Notes under the pieces: generated by a model
The model's input: only the letters and a program-made list of their open reading frames with translations
Database searches by the model: none
What the model was told of the DNA's origin: nothing
Origin: Ephemerocybe angulata
Lineage: Eukaryota; Basidiomycota; Agaricomycetes; Agaricales; Psathyrellaceae
Direction of reading: 5' to 3'
DNA: 64,000 bases
Assembly (NCBI GenBank): GCA_013368325.1
Contig: JAACJK010000166.1
Location: 795,461-859,460 of the forward strand
Shown: piece by piece, positions 23,747 to 35,300 of the stretch
Position numbering within the stretch: the stretch's first letter is position 1
Layout of the letters: every line of letters begins with the position of its first letter
Position numbers and translations under genes: made by a program

Positions 23747-25247
23747 ATGACCTTCACTGCTCCTCAAACGTCTCCCGAGACTACTTCAGACGACATAGAC
23801 TTCATTTTCCTCGGGACCGGCACATCAAGCAGTCTTCCGCATATCGAGTGCCTGACTGAGCCCGCGGAGAGCTCAAAGCCACCCTGCAGGTCATGCCTTT
23901 CCACCTTGCATCCTGAGGGAAAGAAAAATATTCGTCGGAACACAGGTGCAGTCCTTCGGGTGAAGGGAAAGGATGGTAATCCAGTGTACGTTCGCCTCAT
24001 CTGAATGTCCGTTTTCGAACTAAATCGCTGCTTTATAGGACCATAGTCATTGACGCTGGAAAGACTTTCCAAGCTTCTGCCTTGGAATGGTTTCCTAAAA
24101 ACCAGCTGCGCCGCATTGACGCATTGCTCATAACTCATCCTCACGCAGATGGTGCGTATCTTCTAATCTACCCTGTGGCATTCGTTAACTCGCTGCTTCT
24201 TTTTGTTTAGCTATGAATGGGCTCGACGATCTGAGAGGTTGGTAAACGAGTTTCGAGGGAAGTTCTAGTAAATAACGAATCGATGCAGCGTGGACCCTGA
24301 ACAACGCCATCCAGCCTCATATCGACCTGTATGTATCCGAGCATACCTATGTCGAGGTTCAGAGGGCCTTCCCTTATCTCGTGGCAAAGGAATTTGCGTC
24401 GGGCGGAGGCGATGTGCGTGTCGCCAGATCCCATTCGCTTCCATTTTCCTCATGGCTTCACAGGTCCCGGAGTTCAAATGGCACATAATCAACGACCAAG
24501 AGTCCTTTGAGATCGGTGATACTGGGATCAAAATACTACCATTCGCAGGTATGCTGCAGCTCTTCCCCATGAAGAATTTCGCTCTCATACGAAACCGTAG
24601 TCCACCATGGACGCTTCTTTTCCAGGGTCCCACCTCCGGTATATGCTGTGACTCCGAATGCGACCCTTCCTTCGACGCCGCGGAACGGGAATGCTGATCT
24701 ACCTGCAACGAGATCCAACAGTCCCACTAAAGCAACCTCGATCCTCAATGGAGCCACGGAGAAAGAAGAAGAGAGGATCTATCCGTACCTCTGCCTCGGA
24801 TTCAAGATAGAGAACCGATTCGCGTATATTTCCGACGTCTCGCATATCCCGGACCACATCTGGCCTCTTCTGGAACCACGCATAAGAGAAGATGGCCGCG
24901 AGGAGCACCTCCCACTCCTCATCATGGATTGCCTTCGCCTTCGCCCTCATACATCCCACAATGGTCTCGAGGCAGCCATGAAAATGACAAGAAGAATCGA
25001 CGCTTCGAAAACATATCTGACGGGATTCTCCCATGAAGTCTCCCATGACGAATACGTGAAACTCGGGGAGATAATTGGAGGAGCGGAACACCCAGTCGAG
25101 ACATTAACTGCTATCGAGAAAGCAGGACTGGAGCTGATAGGGAGTGAGCGCGGACAGTGGGTTCGCCCTGCGTATGATGGCCTACGAGTATCGATCAAGG
25201 CGAACGCGAATGGGGAAGTGGCAATAACCGATGATTGCTACATATAG
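23747..25247 (+). CDS. Metallo-beta-lactamase-fold hydrolase, PhnP-like
   Basis: Protein of about 400 residues with a metallo-beta-lactamase fold. It has FIFLGTGTSSSLP near the N-terminus and a Cys pair in PPCRSCLSTLHP. IVIDAGKTF follows, then the metal motif THPHADAMNGLDDLR (split by an intron at about 24151-24210), IKILPFAVHHG after another intron, YISDVSHIPD and GFSHEVSHDEY. The GTGxS start and the HADAxxGLDDLR motif are typical of the eukaryotic branch related to bacterial PhnP and phosphodiesterases. The usual third residue of HxHxDH is Ala here. The last exon (24613-25247) is long and intact. The substrate of the fungal branch is not known to me. Start ATG 23747 follows a TATA box. The next gene begins 211 bp downstream on the same strand. 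Confidence 0.85.
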
Positions 25248-25457
25248 ATGTAATCTCGCTTATGTAATTTATTTGCTCCGCTGCTCTCACGATGTGGTGC
25301 CGAGTGCAAGACTGGACTGGACGCCGAGCCCAATGCACAGGCCTCTCCACACCCATCGCTCTTATACATCTCCCCCACGTCCTTTCATCAACTAGTGAAT
25401 CGAGCTTCTTTAAGACGGTAATCGGCCTTAGGTGCCAGCCGTGGTCCTCAGCCCACC

Positions 25458-26301
25458 ATGAAGTTCTTCTCGCAGTCCTTCCTCTACGAGTAGGTCGCAA
25501 GCGCTGGTCTTGTCGTGACAGGGCAATTGCTAACGCCCCAATCCAGCGACAATTGGTCTATCGTGTCTCTCGCATACTTCCTGCGCTACCCGAACCCATA
25601 CGCGTCGCATGTCATATCCTGCGATGTCATTTCACGCGAGCAGACTGAGACTGGCACTCTCAGGACCACCAGGCTCATTTTGAAGCGGGGCAACATGCCC
25701 AGATGGTTTCCGAAGCAGTTCGTGTCGCGGGCGGAATCATGGCTGGTCGAAGAGAGCGAGGTGGACCCTTTTGGCAAAGTCGTCCACTGTAAGACGAGAA
25801 ATCTTGACAACCTTAAAGTCATGCGGGTGGAAGAGTTAGTGGAATTTCGGCAAGGCCAGGAGGAGTAAGCACCCGCTTGACGTCAATTTGGCTATCAGGC
25901 TGACTTCAGTGTACCAAAGTAAAACTATCCAACATACGGAAGTCCGTATCACGTCTGGGTTTGGGTGGGGGTTGACGAAACGTATTGAAAACTATGGGAT
26001 CACTAGGTTTAAAGCCAATCTTCAGCGTGTAAGTCAATGCCTACACTTACCAATGTTTCCCTACATTAATATAGCTTAGTCTCGGGAAGGTGTTCACCTC
26101 ATCCTGGACCTTCTTCGACAGTCTCGACTTCAACCCATGGCCCTCGGTGACGCATCCATTCCCCATGTCCTCCCTATGCATGCCCCTGCCCCAACCATTC
26201 CCTTCGAAAGGCACGAAGAGCGGTACGATGACGACTCCGCAGTCCCTCCCCGCCAGGGTGTTTGGTCGAAAATCCGTAATTGGATTTCGCCGTCATCGTA
26301 G
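25458..26301 (+). CDS. UPS1: PRELI/MSF1 domain lipid-transfer protein, Ups1 type
   Basis: Protein of about 210 residues in about five exons. Exon 1 is MKFFSQSFLYD. The second starts at DNWSIVSLAYFLRYPNPYASHV, then DVISREQTETGTLRTTRLILKRG, the Trp-rich middle (SWLVEESEVDPFGK), TRNLDNLKVMRVEEL, and RITSGFGWGLTKRIENYGITRFKAN. The RYPNPY..HV and TRNLD...VEE signatures are those of yeast Ups1/PRELID1. From family knowledge, with Mdm35 it carries phosphatidic acid across the intermembrane space for cardiolipin synthesis. After the PRELI core there is a disordered tail (APAPTIPFERHEER) to the stop at 26299-26301. A paralogue of Ups2 type lies 20 kb upstream on the same strand. Confidence 0.88.
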
Positions 26302-26609
26302 TTTCTGGAAAAGTAGTAGTAATTATATCACCGTAGTATATCATATTCGTGGAGACAAGCGTCTGGCTATTCCTTTCATTCTTTTCCCTTTCTGCCATCT
26401 GAGTCCACTGTCAGTTCTTAACCTCACCTCCGTGCTTTGTTCGACCATCATCCTGTACTTGTAGTAATGTGCATGATTCCCATGTGTGTAAACGCTCTGC
26501 AATCAGTGATTCGTGACTTTCACATCTTGTCCTGGACCACCACCGCGCGACTACTACCTCCAGCGTTAAAATGAATGTGTGGAAGTAAAGCGACTTTAAT
26601 TGGACCACC
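26302..26609. other. intergenic region
   Basis: Spacer between the Ups1-like and RIC1 genes. It contains the terminator side of the former and an unremarkable promoter for the latter. No ORF or RNA gene seen. Confidence 0.5.
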
Positions 26610-29600
26610 ATGTACTTTCCCATATCTGCAGCGAAACAACTGGCCACCATACCCGCCCTTCCCAATATCCCCCCTGAGAAGGTAACTGCGCTCGTGCCTA
26701 GCCCTCGCAAATCTCTCTTCTGCCTAGTGACGAGGAATGGCATCGCGGTATGGGGTGTAAGGGTGCGTCATTCCCCTTCTCCATAACCTTGGCTAGTTCC
26801 TTAAAGCCCGGGAACAGCCCACGGCGGCTTTGGCTTTCCTATCTAGAACCCCGACCTCGATTTTAGAACATGGAGAGAACTTGGATGCATGGTGGTCTCC
26901 AGACAGCGACAGGATCGTCATCAAAGTCAGTATGGGTCGTGCCCTTTTCTGATTTCTGGCAGTTAACCTCACCGCCTTAGACATCCGAATCATACCTTGT
27001 GCTTGTGTCGGCTGAGTACACGGCCGACGAGCTCGTGTGCAGCGCGCCAAATGTTTCAGTTGATGCACAGCGAAACTTCTTAGCAGGGCCCGGTGAAGGG
27101 ATGCCGATGCAAGCTGTCAAACTACACTTTGAGGGCGTTGTTCGAGTGGAGGGGGAATTGCTAAGGTGTGTTCTGACCTTTGCAGGCACTCCAATCGACT
27201 GACCTGCTCCAAGCATATCACCGCGGAAATCACACCTCTTGTTCTCCACCCGGAATCCCTCGACTATACAGAGGATGCCTTGGCCTATGGATGAGGACCT
27301 ACCAAACACAGAACGGCCCGTAGCTCTCGGTTACGACACTTGGCTCATTAACGAGGAGGATTTCCCCTGGCTGGTTGAGCCTGATGGTAAGAGCAAATGC
27401 TGAAGTCTATCCAACGGATTTTGAGGCGTATTCTCAGTTAGTGTGGTTGAGATCGGCCATTCGCGACCCATTGGTTCCGAAACCTGGATAACATCTGACG
27501 GGAGGGCGTATCTGGTACAATTGCACGAAGAATCCCAGAAAGGGGAGTCCAATGGTGTATGTCATGGCAGACCGTGGGCACCGTGCAAGCATGTACTCAC
27601 TGTATTCTTCGAGCAGGGGGAGCATGGCGAGCCTTCAACTGCGGAAAGTAACGGACTGGTTGGTTGGTTTGGCGCATGCATCCATGGATTTGAAACACCG
27701 AAGTGGGTACAGAAGCAGCGGTACCACGACCCACACGATGCAGACGCGCAGAAGCCAAAAGTCTGGGACGAACCTCGGAGAGCTGTAGCAGCTGCCGTCA
27801 ACTATCGGTTTTCCCTCTTCGCTATCGGAAGCATAAGGTATCTTCATCCACCTTTGTGAAATTAGACACGATCTTACGGAGGAATAACCTCAGTGGCCAG
27901 ATTGAACTCACTCCCTTTCCTTCGCAAGAAAACGTCGTTCCCAATTCTCACAAAATACCGATTCCCAATGCACACAATCGACCATTGGGCGAGGTCCGCT
28001 GCCTAGACTGGAGCTCTGATGGCTACGTCTTAGCGGTCGCTTGGACCCATGGCTGGGGTGTCTTCAGCGTTGGAGGACGCTGCTTGGCTTCAAGCTTCAA
28101 TGTTGAATACAACGTTGATCAATCCAAGTAAGTCCTGCGCCTGATAGGAACCCAGACTGTTCAATTGCTTGCAGATTCCAGGATTCATTCATGTTTGGAG
28201 TCCAAGACTTGGTAAGACACTCTAACAACCGACATCGTGCTATATGCCTAACAATGTACAAAGTTCTGGGGCCCAGGAAGCTTCGACCTCTTCTTACTTT
28301 CGCACAGATTGGTCAATAGTGAGTTGTTTGGCCTGACGATGTACTCTGTGGCTGAATTAGAAAGGCGACACGCAAGTATTCGTTGTTCCATTCGCGAAGA
28401 GCGCCACCACAGGCCAGCTTAGTCCTGTATGTAACGCCCGTCTCCCTCTCTAATGAAGCTCATGGGTCCACAGGACAATACAAGATATGCCTTCCTCCAA
28501 ATGGACGACAGAGTTCTCGTCTACCGAGGTGCAGACCAGCCAGACATGAGCGTAATCAGCCCAGAAGCCGATGTCTGGCAGCATATCCAAATTCCCCAGC
28601 GTTATCTGGCTATTAACTGGCCGATCAAATACTCTTCGCTGAGCTCCGATGGAAGATTGGTGGCCATTGCCGGCAGACGTGGACTACTACATTATAGCTC
28701 GACCTCGGGTAGGTGGAAAACCTTTGGGGACGAGGGTCAGGAACAATCGTTCACAGTCCGTGGGGGACTTCTTTGGTTCCACCACGTCTTGATTGCTGCT
28801 ACAGAGTCTTCCAAGTCATATCAGGTTCGCACCTTTTTATTTTTGCCCTATCGATCCTGATTTAGTGTGGTTAGATACGCCTGTATTCTCGAGATTTGGA
28901 ATTAAGTGGCCAAAACGTTCTTCACAGGGAAGTCCTGGCATCTCCGGTTGTTATACTCTCTCTGGTCGACAACTCTCTGCTGGTTTATACCTACGACAAT
29001 ACCCTGCACCATTATCTCATCGTGCCCACTTCAGACTCTATCCGCCTCCATCTATGTGGTAGTATCACTTTTAAAGGCATTATTGCCTCCCCTTCCGCTG
29101 TTAGAATGCTGAGTTGGATGATTCCGACCTCGCAGAAGAGTTAGTGTTTATCTCTTCAGTGTACTGCAAAGCTAATTCCACTACAGACCTTGGGGATCCT
29201 GTTGATGACCTTTCTGTCGCAACCGTGCTCATGGTTGTGGGTGGTCAGCTTATCCTTCTCAGGCCTTGCAAGGTATATGTAACGTTTTATGAATGCGATA
29301 GTGACGCTGACACTGTTACAGGCAGCGGACCAGGAAGTTAGATACGACTTACAAGTTTTCGCGGAACGGATCGAGTTTTGCTGGATTCACTTGCGCGGGA
29401 TTGGCACCTTGGAGAACTCATTGTGGGCCTACGATGCCCATGGGATGAAAATCTGGCTCAACGCACTCTCGATGGACAAAAACGCCCAAGACGCGGACGA
29501 AATGACCGTCAAGGAGAGTGTCAATATACCGCTGGATTTCTACCCTCTCTGTACGTACCCGTTCTTGCGGCAGCGCATCGTTTGGAGCTAACCTACGAGC

Positions 29601-30377
29601 AGCTGTTTTGATGGACAAAGGAATCATAATTGGCGCTGAACACGAGATCGCCACCAGGATGAACTTGCCCTTCGTGATGTTTCGCCACACCACAAGCGTA
29701 AGTGCACCCACTACATACTAGAAGTGTCAACGCTGAAACATACCCAAGTCACACCTGTTCTTGCAGCACCTTTTGCTCTACCATCTTGAGACCAAACAAG
29801 TGAAGACCGCGGTTCAATTTGCCACACATTACCGTAAATTGGTATACTTCTCACATGCGCTAGAGATTCTTCTGCATACAGTCGTAGAAGCGGAGGCGGG
29901 TGTATTGGCTTCCCAGGAAGTCACTGTGGAGACTGTGCAGACCGTCCTGCCCACAGTCGTCACCTTTCTGGATCACTTCGACGCGTCGTTGGACGTAGTC
30001 GTGGGATGCGCTAGAAAAACAGAAGTGGATAGGTGGCGGCGCTTGTTCGATATTGTCGGTAAACCCAAGTCTCTGTTCGAGGTATTGATCGTAATTCTAG
30101 CTTCGGCCCTTGGCAGCATGACTGACAATCAATACAGGAATGCTTGGCGTTGCGCAAACTGAGGACAGCCGGGTCCTATCTACTCGTTCTCCACACATTG
30201 GAGCAACTCAATCCAAATAGCGGGGAAGTGGTCAAGTTACTTAGATGTGCAGTCGAGGACAAGGAATGGGAACTCTGTAAGGAACTGCTTCGCTTCCTGA
30301 ACTCAATTGACGACAGTGGGAATGCCCTACGGAACGCTGCGGGTCAGCTCAATTTAGAGTCTTTGGTACTTGAGTAA
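26610..30377 (+). CDS. RIC1: Ric1, subunit of the Ric1-Rgp1 Rab6/Ypt6 exchange factor
   Basis: Protein of about 940 residues in nearly twenty exons. The N-terminal half is a WD40-like propeller (MYFPISAAKQLATIP, LFCLVTRNGIAVWG, LDAWWSPDSDRIVIKT, RCLDWSSDGYVLAVAW, INWPIKYSSLSSDGRLVAIAG, WMIP). The C-terminal half is the helical RIC1 domain (LLYHLETKQVKTAVQFATHYRK, YFSHALEILLHTVVE, FLDHFDASLDVVVGCARKTE, WRRLFDIVGKPKSLFEECL). Both the order and the terminal LELCKELLRFL-like helix match the family. From family knowledge, Ric1 with Rgp1 activates the Golgi GTPase Ypt6/Rab6 for endosome-to-Golgi transport. ATG 26610 has a good context (ccaccATG). The stop is at 30375-30377. No damage was seen; several internal exon joins (27200-27350, 28130-28380) were read only roughly. 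Confidence 0.9.
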
Positions 30378-30703
30378 AGACTTGAACTAGGGAGGAGCGG
30401 GGAATGGCTCAAAGCGCTTGTAGCGTATTCGTATCAGCACGGTAGCTCTGAAAATACATCTACCATTAATCCGGTACACTTTTTTCCTGTCAAGTCGTAA
30501 TGCTACAAATTTCCGAACTACATAGTACATACCCCTGAACTTTGAGCTGGGCCCGTGTGGTGCTTTATCCTGAGAGCAGCGCGTTCGGTCACGGAAACAC
30601 ATGGACGCCGGTTCCATTTGGTTATCTTGGGCTACCGACTGTGTAATGATGGAACAATCTCTCGACCTTTCCTCCACCATCTCGAAGAGCAACCCCCATT
30701 GCT
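30378..30703. other. intergenic region
   Basis: Spacer between RIC1 and the dioxygenase gene. The sequence shows no ORF with coding character. It presumably holds the promoter of the next gene. Confidence 0.5.
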
Positions 30704-32229
30704 ATGTCCGCCGTAGAGGTAAAGAAGGAGGGAAGATCATCAGTAAACGACGTTCTTACGGGCGCTGTAGGGTCTATTGCCAGTTACCTTCACCGCCGAA
30801 GGGGCTGTGGCGATTTCATATAATGATTTGAAAGCGTCCCCTCTTCTCCTGTCTGCCTCCATCGGTACGTCCTTTCTACCCTGGCACGACGGAGACCGAT
30901 TAAACACCTGCTTCTAATCTAGAGAAGGCATTCGGATCTCAGCCCGATTGCCTCGGAATCATCATCGTTAAGGATTTGCCCGAGGAATACAGGGGATATC
31001 GAGAAAGGCTTTTGAAGCTGGCATATAAATTTGCTACTTTGGAAGGAGAAGCTCGCGAAAAGTATGTCGATGCACGAAGCAAATACAGGTAAGACACCGT
31101 GGATGATCTCAAATTATTTTGGATTGAATCGAGCGCTTCACCTGTAGCTTTGGTTGGTCTCATGGTAAGGTACGTGGCTTGATAGATCCAATGTCTGCCC
31201 CATCGGCGGAACTGACGCTACAACCTTTAAGGAAATCATGAACGGTAAACCAGGTATGAACTACGAGTTTACAATGAAGTGATGCGCAAGAAACTAGCCC
31301 CATGCTTCCAGATACCCTCAAGGGGTCTTACTACGCCAACCCCATTGTGGATGAGCCTACAGTACCCGATGACCAACGAAACGCATTCCCCGAGTACTAC
31401 GGGGAGAATATATGTACGCAGCTCCCAACCGTGTTTCCGGAACTGCGCGTTATCTGACTCTACTACTGTAGGGCCCTCCCGAGACGAGAAAGGGGTGGAA
31501 GGCTTCGAAGAGGCGTTCAAAGATCTCGGAAGATTCATCTTCAAGGCCGGCTGTGAACTCGCTGTCGCCTGCCAGCCATTTGGCAAGTGTTTCCTACCTC
31601 CCTCATGTGCCAAATGCTGATTATATGTGTTAGCCCTCGCCCAGTCCGACGGCGTACTTGATTTGTCCGACCTCATTAGCACATCTCAAACGACCAAGGC
31701 CAGGCTCCTGCACTACTTCCCCCTATCCGAGGAAGAAGCCGCCGAGGCGCCTAAAGAGGATGATCCGGTTGATAGCTGGTGTGGATTCCATTTGGACCAC
31801 TCTCTCCTCACTGGATTGTGCTCGGTATGTGACAAACCCTCAGCCTAGCACGCCCATCTTATATGTTTGTTTCAGGCGATTTTCCTCCAGAAGACAGGGG
31901 CGGGGGAGCCCGTTGTCGTACCACCTCCTTCCTCGAAAGCTGGACTCTACATCCGCACCAGAGGAGGGGATCTGACAAAAGTCTCCATCCCAGAGGACTG
32001 TCTGGCCTTCCAAACTGGCGAGGCACTTGAGATTGCCACAGGCAGAAAGCTACTCGCTACTCCCCATTGTGTGCGGGTCGTTCCCGGACCCAACGCAGCC
32101 AACGTTTCTCGCGAAACCTTCGCTCTCTTCATGCAACCCAACACGGATAAGCAGCTTTCACCCACGATGACCTTCGGTCAGTTCAGCAAGAAGGTATTCG
32201 ATGAACACTACCAAGAAACAGAATTATAG
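30704..32229 (+). CDS. 2-oxoglutarate/Fe(II)-dependent dioxygenase (isopenicillin N synthase-like fold)
   Basis: Protein of about 360 residues in about nine exons. The proposed start MSAVE joins by an intron (about 30719-30770) to GLLPVTFTAEGAVAISYNDL. Then come CLGIIIVKDLPEEY, SFGWSHGKE, KGSYYANPI, FKDLGRFIFKAGCELAV and the iron-binding motif GFHLDHSLLTGL. LYIRTRGGDL, TGEALEIATGRKLLATPHCV (distal His) and an Arg in VSRETFALFM (co-substrate binding) follow. HxD...H and the Arg are all present, so the active site is complete. This subfamily is common and uncharacterised in fungi (clavaminate synthase-like). Substrate is unknown. No biosynthetic neighbours suggest a secondary-metabolite role. 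Confidence 0.82.
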
Positions 32230-32375
32230 TATGCTACAGCCCAGAAGAAATGTACATATTGATCGGTCTACCATTTAGTCTAGTAGTATACAGAAGTGAG
32301 ATAATGTCGGGAACCAGGGGTCCGAGAAGAAGGGATGAAACGTGGTGAGGCCAGAGTAATCGTTCATGGATTCGG

Positions 32376-35300
32376 TCAACGAGGTGGAAGGGAAGGCGAC
32401 GTAGGCCGCGAGGGAGTGCCTGGAGCAAGAGAATCGGGTAAGACGGATAGCACAGCGGCGGTGAAGCTCCTACGTTTATCCTGCTTATTCTTCCCGTCAT
32501 TGAGTTGAGACCCAATAGACGACCTCCTGTCGTCTTGGTCGGAAATTACGCTCCAGTCCTCGCTCGGTGTCCGACCATGAGTGGACCCGCTCGAACTATA
32601 TCCGGACGGTGAATCGGGGGTAAAGGTGACAGATTGCTCTCCTTTCTTGAAGCGAGTTTGAGTCTCCTCCTCGTCGCTGTCCATGTCGGAAGCTTGTGCC
32701 TTCTTGATCAGGGAGCGAGCGTATTCCATGTCCCTATAGATAGATTCAATCGCGGTAGCAACTCCATTTTCCTAGACGTTCATCGTCAGTATCAGAGGAC
32801 TGCGAACCAGAAGAAAGAGCATGTACTCCTCTAATTTGCTCCCCGACAAGTTTGGCCCTGGCAACTTGTTTCTTGTCTGTAGTTGCCTTCACCAATGCTT
32901 CTTTCAAAGATGAAACCGTGAGCTTTCGGACACCACTACCCACTCCCAAAGCCTCAACCCTATCGGCCCAGAAGAACTGATCACCGAAGAATGGTCGGAT
33001 GATGGTTGGGATACCAGCTAGATAATGCCACAGTGAGACTCTTGTCCTAGATATGAATGCACGTAGGCCATACCTCTCAAACTTGCACCAGTCGTTCCTG
33101 CCCCTCCATGATGGCATGCTGCATCAATTCGTTTAAACAACCAGTCGTGGGGTACGGAAGATATGGAGTAGATCTGAGGTGGAAGCGGTTCCTCTGGCTC
33201 CGAGGCATCCCCTTCCTTGACATGGAGCCGGTCTGACCATCCCTTGGACAAGATGGCGTAAACACCACTTTGAACGACGGCGTCGATGACACAGCGGGTC
33301 ATGGTCTTCGGGTCGGATACGACAATACTGCCGAATCCGATGTACACCACCTTCTTGCCCTCTGCATGGGCCCTGTCAATGAACTGTACGAGGTCCTCCG
33401 GCGGGGTCCATTTCTTTGAACTGACATCAGCGTCATCAAGGAACCAGTAGCCTAGACAAAATGTTAGCCTAGGAGCTAAAGTTTAAGCAAAGTTGTTACC
33501 TGTTACGCGAATCCATTCGGGCCAGTCAAGAGGAGGTGGAACGACTGCTGGACTAAAGTTGTACAAGAACGGAATCTTGTGAGGCTCCATCCTATCAAGA
33601 CTCGTGGGGCCGAGGCTAAGATAATCCCTTCGCCATCGGTTAATCTGGCCAGCAATTGCTCTCCAGAACACCTGGTCGAACATGACATAGGACTGTAATC
33701 CACGAAATCAATGACTTGACTTCTCAAACGGAGGAAGAACATACCATGTAATTATAGCTTCCTCCCATCTTGCGTTCCGGGACGGCAAATGCATGAGGGT
33801 AGGCCCTGGTCCTTGTCCAGGTCATGGTGAACGCTCTGAAGTATGGAATCCCCAAAGACTCGGCGATATGGTATCCACCCATGGCACTCGGGCTTTCTAC
33901 TAGGACGTCTGTGCCTTGACAAGCTTCCCAGGATGTCTTCAGAAGATCATCAAGCCAGCCGCGGAATTTCTGGAGAGTTTCCTTCAAGAAGGAAACGGTG
34001 AACATGCCATTCTCAACACAAATTCGCATCAACTCCGCAGGGTCTCCACCGACAAATCCGAACTCAATGCCTTGCTAGAAGAAAAGGTCAGTCATTTGAA
34101 GGTGATATCACACATCGCACTCACACTCTCAATCCACTCCTGGAACTCTCCGTGGGTGGCGATTCTGCATTTATGGCCGTCTGCCATGAGGCCCTTTGAC
34201 AATGCGATATAAGGCTGGACATCTCCACGCGACCCGATAGTCAGGAATGTAAAGTGCAAGGGTTTCGGAGGCTTGAACGTCAGGAAAGTTGACGAAGCCG
34301 ACGTGAACATAACAGCGGGGAGGTCATCCGCAAGGTTGTCAGGAGGAGGCGCCGGATCAGATTCTTCTTCCTCGTTCTTCTTCGATTCAAAGGCTTCCAA
34401 CGTGAGCGCTGCCTTGGTCCCAGGGGATGGGACCGACGAGTGTTCCGCGAATGCAAGACGTTTACGGACGTCGTCTATCTGCCGTTCTAGTAAGCGAACA
34501 AAAGCGTCCCGCTTGTCCGCGGCCCCGAACTCAAAAAAGAGCTCTTCGTGACCCTTGACTATAATTATGAGGCCGTGGTGGCCAAATCGAGTTGCCTTGG
34601 ACTTCTCAAGGGAGAGGATATCCCTGATGGGAAGTGCCATCTAATCAAATATTAGCTCCAGTGAAGTATCGGGTACATGGAGCAGCAAGATACCCACTCG
34701 GGTGCGGGCAGCCAAGGGGCCACTGGACTTGAAGCAAAAGAAGTTGGTCGAGACATAAAGTCGACCAAAGACAGGTAATAGCCGGAATATGTAACCGGGG
34801 AAGTCTGCCTGGCGCTTAGTATGTCAACGGGAACATGAAGTGACCAACTCACATCCTAGGAGTGTCTCTCTTTCATCATAGGCAAATGCAGTTCTGAACT
34901 TCTCAGTGGCTTCTGCGTCAACCGGCATATCCGGAGTTTCCAGAATGCTGAACGCCATGTCTCCAACCGTGCCAGAACGGTTCCCAGCAATAGAGGATGA
35001 CGCGGGCGTTGAATACATTTCTTTCACCGACAATGCGGATGGGTCAGGGCTAGGCACAGGAGCTGAGGAACCGAATATGCGCTTGTTCGGTTTCAGCCAA
35101 GAAGGAACACCAACGTTCCAAAGGCTAGATGTAGATTCCCTGGTCAAGGAAGGTATGTTAGGATAGAACGAGGCATTTGAAGTGGAGGGTGGGTACGTGT
35201 GTTCATGTGCGGTCGGTAGTGAGTGTGTCGAAGGCTTGGACTTGAACTCGGGTTCAGGGATATCAAAGGTGGGGGTAATGGGGTTGGGAGACACCGTCAC

